Assembly: GCA_014896635.1 (NCBI GenBank)
Contig: JADBKA010000124.1
Location: forward strand, 1 to 12,998
Length of the DNA: 12,998 nt
Origin: Ktedonobacteraceae bacterium
GTDB lineage: Bacteria; Chloroflexota; Ktedonobacteria; Ktedonobacterales; Ktedonobacteraceae
Direction: 5' to 3'
Below, one piece after another: positions 6,873 through 12,998 of the stretch (its first letter is position 1; each line of letters starts with the position of its first letter). The position numbers were made by a program, and so were the translations under genes. Below the pieces are notes generated by a model. That model was not told the DNA's origin, made no database searches, and saw nothing but the letters and a program-made list of their open reading frames with translations.

Positions 6873-6916
6873 GGGGATATGTCCCCAGACACTCATCATT
6901 GAAACGGATTTGATAT
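6873..6916 (+). repeat. Short repeat of the second family, copy 2
   Basis: GGGGATATGTCCCC (6873-6886, a 5-bp hairpin) is followed by TCATCA (6893-6898) and GGATTTGATAT (6906-6916). Order, strand and spacing match the copy at 790-830. Here it lies between the ArsR promoter and the 3' end of the giant gene. Confidence 0.5.
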
Positions 6917-6931
6917 CCTTTTTCAAAGGAT
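6915..6931 (-). other. Hairpin 3 bp after the giant gene stop
   Basis: ATCCTTT / AAAGGAT with a 3-nt loop forms a perfect 7-bp stem directly downstream of the stop codon (6935-6937) of the giant gene. No T-tract follows on the minus strand, so it is more likely a 3'-end protecting hairpin or part of the repeat than an intrinsic terminator. Confidence 0.35.
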
Positions 6932-6934
6932 TGG

Positions 6935-9900
6935 CTATGACAGATCGAGCAGATTCTCTTCCACGATCACACGTTGCAGAGGTTTTTCTTTACGTAGCCA
7001 GGTGCGCGTCAGGCCAACCGGGATCTTGAAGCGATCTTCAGGGGGGGCCTCGACGATGAAGTCGCCGTCGAGCAAATTGCGCAGGGCTTGCAGGACATTT
7101 TTATGCCTGTAGGGCAGAGCATTTTCTCGATAGACGCGCTCAATGTCGGTAAGCGAGACGTTCTGGCCTTCGTCGCCACCTTCCTGAGCGATGATTGAGA
7201 GGAGGATGCGCTCTTCTTTCTCAGCCTGGTCCCAGATCCAGCTAAAGTACACAGTGCCTGTCCGCATCACTTCTTCGAGAACAATATTGACATCATTGAT
7301 CGTCACATAATTTTTGCGGCGCACATTGCAATGCTGTACCAGGGAGTGGCAGATATTTTGAATCAAGAAGGGCTGATCGCCGGCCAGTTGACGAATTTTC
7401 TCGATGGCAAAGACATCGTAGTCGAGCTGGCCTTCAAGCGGCCTGGTGATCAACTGGCGGGCGGCGTCTTCTGTCAACCTGGAGAGGCGGCGATGTTTGG
7501 CGATATTAAAAAAGACCGACCAGTATCCTGCTGTCAACTGCTTGATGGTATGTGTGCCGGCGAGCAGGAAATGCATGCACCTGTGTCCCTGCATCAGACT
7601 ACGCAGGTAGGCAAAGATATCGGCATCAAGCTCGCCTTTTTTGACTTTTTCTTCCAGCACCTCGAACTCATCGATCAGGATCACCAGTTTGCGCTGCTGA
7701 AGCACCGTCTCGACCTCTTCCAGGAAAAGATCCAGGGCGAACGCCGGATCTTCATCGAACTCCGCTCGCTGTGGCATATTGACGACGAGCTTATGTTTAC
7801 GTAGTGCACGATAGATGCGATAGGAGAACATATAGAGGAATCTGTTGATACTGAAGTTAATCGATTCCTCTTGCATATCTATATGCACAGGAATATGAGG
7901 ATCGAGAAGAGAGGTCTGGATTAGCGTAAAGAGCAGGCTAGACTTGCCAGAGCGGCGCTGGCCGTAGAGGACCACGACGGTATTGGCGGAAGAATAGACA
8001 AAATCTTCCTGTAGTATTGCCAACTCTTCCTCACGGCCATAGAACATATGCTGATCCTGGATAGGCGTTCCAGTATAGTAGGGATTGTGGAGCCGTTGAA
8101 AGCTGCGTTTGTGCTCGATCAGTTCCAGGCGATCGCCGTAGTTGATCACCCGCTCCTTCGCTTCCGCATCGTCATAGATGAGAGTGAAGTGCAGGGAGAG
8201 AGAAGGGGCAAGAGGCTGGACACTAAATTCGGCCTGGACTGGTTCGTGGGTAGAGATGGTTTCAAACGAGTGCGAGGCCGGGCCACTGAGCGTAAAGGAA
8301 GCGTCCTGGTGCAGGATGACCCGCACGTTATCAGCAGGGCTGCGTCCTACATTGAGGATGTTCAACACGAAGCCTATGCATTCTTCATTGTATACCTTAT
8401 GGGTCTGTAACCCTGGTTGCAGGTCGGCTTTCCCGCGCAGCCTAGTCAGTTCTGTGGTCACAATCTTGCGCCAGTTTTCGAGCAGGAGTTGCAGCAGGAG
8501 ATAATCAGGAATACGTTCTTTATGTTGAGACCAGGAGAAATCCCTGTCCGACAACTGTTCCAGCAGCGCATCAATCGCTGTTGTTGCATCAAGCAGACTG
8601 GAGATTCTCTCACCCAGGCCCTCGCGTCGCAGGTAGATGCCAAGCCTGGTGATGATCGTCTCAAGATGATGGAGGGCGTGGAGTGTTTCAGTGAAATACC
8701 AGGAGTCGTTTGCTGGCAGGCCGTTCAGCAGTGTTTCGTTCAGCGTACATTTGTACTGAGCAATACCCTCAATTGTGCGCAGATTATGCAAGCGATACAG
8801 TTCATGATACAGGCGGTACATTATCTCGCCGGCCTGGAGCAGACGAGTTTGGGCCAGCACTTCGACCGTCTCGCGCAGTTTTTCCAGCACAGTTGCGCCA
8901 GTGGACAGTTCCTGCAAAGCGAGGAATGTGTGAAAAACACTCTTTACCAGGGGATGGGTTGCACAAAAGATGATATACCTGAACAGGTCGATATCCAGTT
9001 CTTTCGTGATGAGCAGGCGTACGCCTTTGAGCACATCTTTGACGTGTATATCGAGGTAATGGGCGAATGCGCGCGCGGATTCCTGGCGAATCCAGTCGTA
9101 TTGATCAAAGATGGTGATGAGCAGCAGAGGGAAAACCTGATCAGGGAATTGCTGAGCAAGCTGATCGAGTTTGCGTACTACAGAGCGGCGTATCCAGATA
9201 TTGACGTTGTGTGTAAAGCGATCCAGGTATTCAAAGACGAGCTGCGGGCTACAGATACAGAGATCTGGCAGGTGATGAATGAGCGAGAGGCGTATTTCGC
9301 GTTCGCGGTCGGTAGAGAGCTTTTCGATGACGAGGCGGGCGGTCTGAGGATTGTAGCGATAGAGGGGAACCAGGAGAGAGATCAGCACCTGCTTGACTTG
9401 CATCGAGTCGTCGGAGAAAAGATTCTGTAGAGTCGTTGCCGCTCTTGCCAGGCCATCAGGAGTGGTGGCCAGCCTGGCAAGAGCAAAGGCTCTCAGATGC
9501 GCGTCCGACTGGTGGAGCAGGTCCTGTATGACCTGCTCGAATGGAGACTGTTCGAGCAGAGCCTGCCAGCAGCGTTCAATCAGAGCATGCAGATACGGGC
9601 GGTCCAGTATTTGCAGCATATAGAGCCTGTCTTCTGAACCGAGCAGGATCTCGACTTTGCCGTCATGGTTTATATCGGCAGTGCGCATTACGCGGATACG
9701 ATCATTGGCCTGGAAGCGCCAGAGGAGTCCACCGTTCTGGCTGAGCACGTAGAGCCTGCCATCGGTAGCGCCGGCAAAGATCTCGATCTGACCGTCGTGA
9801 TCTGCGTCGATGGCATCGACATCCAGCACACGATGAAACGTCTGATAGCGCCATCTTATGAACTGGCCAGAGCGATCCAGCACATAGATATTTCTATCTT

Positions 9901-11776
9901 CGGAACCGACAAGGATCTCGACCTGTCCATCGCGGTCAACATCTTTGACGCAGAAAGCCCTGATCCGGTCATGGACCTGCAAGGTCCAGAGAATCTCTCC
10001 TGTGAGTCTATAGACATAGATAGTACCATCCAGAGCGCCAGCAATGATCTCCTGCTGGCCATCGTTGTCCAGGTCATAGGTGCAGACAGCCCGGATGCTC
10101 TGGGGAGTCTGTATCGGCTCGGTCAGCAGCGAGAAATGGCTATCATAGACACGAATTGTGTTATCGCGTGAGCAAAGCACAATCTGTGGAGAGGTAGTAT
10201 CGCGCATTATCCACATACACTCGATCCAGTCGCCCTGTCGTGTCTGCGCACGAATCGACTTTCCTTCACTATCCAGCAGGTAGACGTATCCGTTGAGCAG
10301 ACCGACAACGACTTCAATACGGCCATCCAGGTCAACATCGGCCACCTGGGCCATGCGAATACGCTCATCAAAATGATAGGTCCAGAGCATTTCCCTGTCG
10401 GCATTGAACACGCTGACGTCGCCATCATGCGTAGCGATGGCAAAGTACGACGAGCGGGGATCTACCGTATCATAGAGAGCGAGCGAGCGAGTATGCTCGA
10501 TGGGGTATGTCCAGAGAATTTGCACGCGCTGCTCATCCAGCATGAGCAGATCCGAGAGTGCACCATAGTAGTTGTGAGCAGCAAGCATCTGCTCCACCTC
10601 GTTCAGCGTGATGCTATATTCCTCGGCGGAAGTTCTGATGAGGTCTTCCAGCAAGCGTCTTTCGGTGAGGGTGAGACTCAGAGTGGAAGGGTGAGGCCGA
10701 CCGAGAGCCTGGTAGCAGTCTTTGATCTTGCTCAGCAGCCCTGCGGGTAGTTCAACACGCAGGACATGCACATTATTATCTTCAGCGCCGACAACGACTT
10801 CCCAGATACCATCGCGGTTCAGATCAATGCCAAAAACGCTGTCGATGCGATGACCCAGAAAATGCTTCCAGATCATGTTCCCCTGATCATCCAGAAAATA
10901 GATATGCTCGTCTTCCGATGCAGCAATAATTTCCAGGCGTCCATCGTTGTTGAGATCCGCGACGTTGATCGAGTGGATGCGGTTCTCCGGTCTGACCTGC
11001 CAGAGGCGGCGTCCATCGGGCTTCATGGCGCAGAGGTCTTTGTCGTCCGAGCCGTAGAGGATTTCGATTTCACCATCGTTATCCAGATCAGCGGCCCAGA
11101 GCGTATAGATTTTACAGCCCATATCCAGTCGATATTTCAGCTCTCCCCGGCAGTCGAGCACATACAGGTGCCTATCACCGGATGCCGCCAGGGTTTCGGC
11201 CTCGCCATCGTTGTCAATATCGACAGCAAAAACCGAGCGAATCCAGCCCTTCGAGTCATATTTCCATAGCAACTCGCCGGTATCACAGGCAAGAGCGTGG
11301 ACCGAGCAATCTTCCGAGGCGATCAATACCTCGGCTCGCCCATCCCGATTAATGTCAAGCACACGTATTCGCCGAATCACCTGACCGGCACGATAGCTCC
11401 AGAGCACCTTCCCCAGATCATTCAGAGCAACTACTGCTCCGTCACGTGCTCCTGTAATGACCCGTACACGATCCAGCGCATCCGCCGCATTGATGGCAAA
11501 AACCGAGCCAACCCATTCTCCGCAGCTCTCCTCATGCTGCCACTTCACCTGTCCCTTTCTTGTCAGGGCGCGAACGCTACCATCTCGTGATCCGACAAGT
11601 ACCTCGTAATCGCCGTCACCGTCAATATCTGCTGCATGGACGCTTGTTACCCAGTCGGTCGTGGTGTGAAACCATAATTCGCTGATGGCAGCCAGGCCGA
11701 GCCTCAAGGCTTCCTGAAGGGCCTGCACGTCCTCTTTCGGCGACTGTGAGCCAGAGGTATTCGATATAGTTGTCAT
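6935..11776 (-). CDS. Giant double-propeller / HEAT / P-loop ATPase protein (STAND-like)
   Basis: A protein of 1613 residues with an unusual module order. Residues about 42-343 and 418-724 each hold seven repeats of about 44 residues, of the type DxDxDG...E(V/I)L(V/I)GSxDG...VLD..G..LW, so two FG-GAP/PQQ-like propellers. Eleven of the 14 loops keep DxDxDG or DxNxDG (for example at 50, 141, 186, 230, 568 and 612), a Ca2+-binding type. A helical linker (344-415) separates them. Residues about 725-1130 are helical and HEAT-like, and 1132-1222 is Ig-like. The ATPase starts near NPYYTGTP (1231) and FYGREEEL (1245), with Walker A GQRRSGKSS (Lys1278), Walker B LVILIDEFE (Asp1369-Glu1370) and LLAGTHT. 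A winged helix ends the protein. There is no signal peptide or membrane segment, so it is probably cytoplasmic. The ATG at 11776 has AAGGAG 6 nt upstream. The fold class is well supported; the function is unknown. Confidence 0.88.
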   Translation of the reverse strand: MTTISNTSGSQSPKEDVQALQEALRLGLAAISELWFHTTTDWVTSVHAADIDGDGDYEVLVGSRDGSVRALTRKGQVKWQHEESCGEWVGSVFAINAADALDRVRVITGARDGAVVALNDLGKVLWSYRAGQVIRRIRVLDINRDGRAEVLIASEDCSVHALACDTGELLWKYDSKGWIRSVFAVDIDNDGEAETLAASGDRHLYVLDCRGELKYRLDMGCKIYTLWAADLDNDGEIEILYGSDDKDLCAMKPDGRRLWQVRPENRIHSINVADLNNDGRLEIIAASEDEHIYFLDDQGNMIWKHFLGHRIDSVFGIDLNRDGIWEVVVGAEDNNVHVLRVELPAGLLSKIKDCYQALGRPHPSTLSLTLTERRLLEDLIRTSAEEYSITLNEVEQMLAAHNYYGALSDLLMLDEQRVQILWTYPIEHTRSLALYDTVDPRSSYFAIATHDGDVSVFNADREMLWTYHFDERIRMAQVADVDLDGRIEVVVGLLNGYVYLLDSEGKSIRAQTRQGDWIECMWIMRDTTSPQIVLCSRDNTIRVYDSHFSLLTEPIQTPQSIRAVCTYDLDNDGQQEIIAGALDGTIYVYRLTGEILWTLQVHDRIRAFCVKDVDRDGQVEILVGSEDRNIYVLDRSGQFIRWRYQTFHRVLDVDAIDADHDGQIEIFAGATDGRLYVLSQNGGLLWRFQANDRIRVMRTADINHDGKVEILLGSEDRLYMLQILDRPYLHALIERCWQALLEQSPFEQVIQDLLHQSDAHLRAFALARLATTPDGLARAATTLQNLFSDDSMQVKQVLISLLVPLYRYNPQTARLVIEKLSTDREREIRLSLIHHLPDLCICSPQLVFEYLDRFTHNVNIWIRRSVVRKLDQLAQQFPDQVFPLLLITIFDQYDWIRQESARAFAHYLDIHVKDVLKGVRLLITKELDIDLFRYIIFCATHPLVKSVFHTFLALQELSTGATVLEKLRETVEVLAQTRLLQAGEIMYRLYHELYRLHNLRTIEGIAQYKCTLNETLLNGLPANDSWYFTETLHALHHLETIITRLGIYLRREGLGERISSLLDATTAIDALLEQLSDRDFSWSQHKERIPDYLLLQLLLENWRKIVTTELTRLRGKADLQPGLQTHKVYNEECIGFVLNILNVGRSPADNVRVILHQDASFTLSGPASHSFETISTHEPVQAEFSVQPLAPSLSLHFTLIYDDAEAKERVINYGDRLELIEHKRSFQRLHNPYYTGTPIQDQHMFYGREEELAILQEDFVYSSANTVVVLYGQRRSGKSSLLFTLIQTSLLDPHIPVHIDMQEESINFSINRFLYMFSYRIYRALRKHKLVVNMPQRAEFDEDPAFALDLFLEEVETVLQQRKLVILIDEFEVLEEKVKKGELDADIFAYLRSLMQGHRCMHFLLAGTHTIKQLTAGYWSVFFNIAKHRRLSRLTEDAARQLITRPLEGQLDYDVFAIEKIRQLAGDQPFLIQNICHSLVQHCNVRRKNYVTINDVNIVLEEVMRTGTVYFSWIWDQAEKEERILLSIIAQEGGDEGQNVSLTDIERVYRENALPYRHKNVLQALRNLLDGDFIVEAPPEDRFKIPVGLTRTWLRKEKPLQRVIVEENLLDLS

Positions 11777-11854
11777 AAATAGCTCCTTATACTACCTGCT
11801 ACCTCCCCTCCCTTTTTCGCTCAACAAAATCACCGTCTGCGATCTTTACTCTGA

Positions 11855-11863
11855 AGTATAGCA
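11855..11863 (-). promoter_or_regulatory. Candidate extended -10 for the giant ATPase gene
   Basis: TGCTATACT on the minus strand (11863-11855) matches the TGnTATAAT extended -10 pattern. It lies about 79 bp upstream of the ATG at 11776. No clear -35 is seen. Confidence 0.4.
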
Positions 11864-12060
11864 CGCTCTCTGGCCCGGCCATTACGAATCGCGCCAGGAT
11901 TATGCCATCGGTCTTTTACAATTTATCTGGAACTCGTTGAAATCACTCGACGCTGGCACGATTCTGGCCTGTACTATATACTAATAGCAATGCGATAGAG
12001 TTATACTTCTTACGTGCGAAGCATCGAAATAGTTCTCTTTCTCCTGTCTCTTGTTTAGAG

Positions 12061-12186
12061 GAGGTCCAGGAAGCATCTGCCTTCCTGGCGGGGAAAGGCG
12101 GGTCCCTGCTTAGCCGGGTTCGATTCCACAGAGTGGGATGGGTGTCCCCGTTCTTTTCTTCTTCTCCCATGAGAGAAAGGATGCAC
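12061..12186 (+). repeat. Hairpin repeat, copy B, upstream of the second ATPase gene
   Basis: CCAGGAAG / CTTCCTGG (12066-12073 and 12081-12088, 7-nt loop) is flanked by GGT on the left and CGGGG on the right, the same frame as copy A at 673-762. The inner stem pairs differ but still pair (AA/TT in place of GG/CC). The 3' part has GGTGTCCCCG, a T/C tract, and TTCTCCCATGAGAGAA. It ends about 28 bp before the start codon, so it is probably in the mRNA leader. Confidence 0.6.
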
Positions 12187-12214
12187 CATTTAGCATTTTT
12201 CAGGAGAGATTTGT

Positions 12215-12998
12215 ATGACAACCACACCGCTTAATCCTTACGGCACTTCGACGACGATTTTAGAAGCAGAGCGATTCTTTGGCCGGACTGAAGCCCTAGA
12301 TTATCTTTACTCAGAGATTATTGCTCGCCGCTGCGTTTCGGTTGTGGGAACACGACGCATTGGGAAATCTTCGCTCTTGCGCTGTATCGTCCTGCCTGAA
12401 ATACAGCAACGTTTCGCCTCTGTGTACGATTTACAGAAACATCTGCTTGTGTATATCGACCTGGGGGAATTTCTTACCGATACAGTCCAGGATTTTCTGG
12501 ATGAGGTTTGCACACAGTTGCTCGCGCAAAGCAGACCCGGCCTCGTATTACAGGCACCTCAGGAAGAGGACAGCCCTGATAAATTGCGCTCCCTGCTCGA
12601 TCAAATTCAGGAACAGGGCTTTCATACTGTGCTGCTTTTTGACGCTTTCCACAAGATCACGTATAACACCCACTTCGATGCCAGCTTCTTTTCGTTCCTA
12701 CGCGCTCAAGCCAATCACGGGCGTGTGTCCTACATCACCGCTTCTATCACACCACTGGATACTTGCTGTCATCCCTATATCGAAGGATCGCCATTCTTCA
12801 ACATCTTTGGCGTCTATCATCTGGGTACACTCGATAATCACGAGGCGCATCAATTAATCACAGAACCGGCCAGAGCCTGTGGTGATCCTTTCAGCGAGCA
12901 GGATGTAGAAGAGATCCTGACGCTGGCTGGCCGGCATCCTTTCTTCATTCAGCGTGTCGCTTGCCTGCTCTTCCGCGAGAAGAATCAGCGCCACCAGG
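12215..12998 (+). CDS. AAA/STAND-type P-loop ATPase, N-terminal part (runs off right edge)
   Basis: The first 261 codons of an ATPase that continues beyond the window. ATG 12215 has AGGAGAG (12202-12208) 6 nt upstream. The protein opens with LNPYGTSTTILEAERFFGR, an entry motif like that of the giant neighbour, then Walker A GTRRIGKSSLL (Lys51). Further on come VYIDLGEF, the Walker B strand HTVLLFDAFHKI with Asp143, GSPFFNIFGVYHLGTLD, and LAGRHPFFIQRVACLLF of the lid region. The residue after the Walker B aspartate is Ala144 where related proteins have Glu, as in DEFE of the neighbour. Nucleotide binding is likely, but hydrolysis may be weak or use another residue. Such ATPases often carry C-terminal sensor or membrane modules, which would lie outside the window. 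It is divergent from the giant gene. Confidence 0.85.
   Translation, partial: MTTTPLNPYGTSTTILEAERFFGRTEALDYLYSEIIARRCVSVVGTRRIGKSSLLRCIVLPEIQQRFASVYDLQKHLLVYIDLGEFLTDTVQDFLDEVCTQLLAQSRPGLVLQAPQEEDSPDKLRSLLDQIQEQGFHTVLLFDAFHKITYNTHFDASFFSFLRAQANHGRVSYITASITPLDTCCHPYIEGSPFFNIFGVYHLGTLDNHEAHQLITEPARACGDPFSEQDVEEILTLAGRHPFFIQRVACLLFREKNQRHQ

Larger units (their letters stand above)
11777..12214. other. 438-bp divergent spacer between the two ATPase genes
   Basis: No gene is seen. The left third carries the ribosome site AAGGAG and the extended -10 of the giant gene. TATACT at 11977-11982 is a possible plus-strand -10 with no good -35. From 12061 the spacer is a hairpin repeat copy, ending at the ribosome site AGGAGAG (12202-12208) of the right-hand gene. 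Confidence 0.55.

Noticed and set aside
6873..6931. Intrinsic terminator for the giant gene
   Set aside because: Hairpins are present, but none is followed by a T-tract on the minus strand.
8417..9430. 337-codon open frame on the plus strand
   Set aside because: It is antisense to the HEAT-like part of the giant gene, which has clear domains on the minus strand. The antisense protein has no recognisable motif.
11954..11968. TGGCACGATTCTGGC, resembling a sigma-54 promoter (TGGCAC-N5-TTGC)
   Set aside because: The -12 element reads TGGC rather than TTGC, no enhancer site or sigma-54 activator gene is visible, and one near-match is expected by chance.
12116..12127. GGGTTCGATTCC, resembling a tRNA T-loop
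   Set aside because: The flanking bases do not form a 5-bp T-stem, and no acceptor, D-arm or anticodon arm fits around it. It lies inside hairpin repeat copy B.
11943..12227. 94-codon open frame on the minus strand in the divergent spacer
   Set aside because: It is generated largely by the hairpin repeat copy and overlaps the start of the right-hand ATPase gene.

Overview
The window looks like chromosomal DNA from a Ktedonobacteria-type Chloroflexota. This is an inference from moderate GC, a very large FG-GAP/STAND-type ATPase, a MurF-Alr fusion, and dispersed G/C-rich hairpin repeats next to genes. No rRNA, tRNA, CRISPR array, transposase or phage gene is visible.

Layout, left to right. 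Positions 1-275 (minus) hold the start of a low-complexity, Q/S/P/G-rich protein of unknown function that runs off the left edge. A 586-bp spacer follows, with a plausible promoter for that gene, a 13-bp direct repeat, and several copies of two hairpin repeat families. Next on the plus strand are dprA (862-2007), a small frameshifted ORF remnant (2028-2251), a MurF-like/alanine racemase fusion (2271-4949), and a YegS/DagK-type lipid kinase (5157-6134). Convergent to these, on the minus strand, is an ArsR-type regulator with a C-terminal DUF2087 domain (6183-6791), preceded by a symmetric 38-bp operator-like element over its own promoter. A 1613-residue protein (6935-11776, minus) fills the right half: two seven-bladed propellers with Ca2+-type DxDxDG loops, a HEAT-like helical region, an Ig-like sandwich, a P-loop ATPase and a winged-helix end. 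Diverging from it across 438 bp is the start of a second ATPase of the same class (12215 to the right edge).

How the genes relate. DprA protects incoming single-stranded DNA, the Alr domain makes D-alanine for peptidoglycan, and the lipid kinase acts in membrane lipid metabolism. These look like housekeeping genes placed side by side. The accessory part is the divergent ATPase pair. Both share an entry motif of the type NPY...F(Y/F)GRxE followed by GxRRxGKSSLL. One carries large sensor-like repeat modules. The other has lost the acidic residue after the Walker B aspartate. They could be a signalling or conflict module, but no enzymatic effector is visible inside the window.

The most notable observations are: loss of the carbamylated lysine, metal-binding histidine and second P-loop threonine in the MurF half of the fusion; the double-propeller STAND-like giant; a hairpin repeat family whose two main copies show compensatory stem changes; and the four-half-site ArsR operator.
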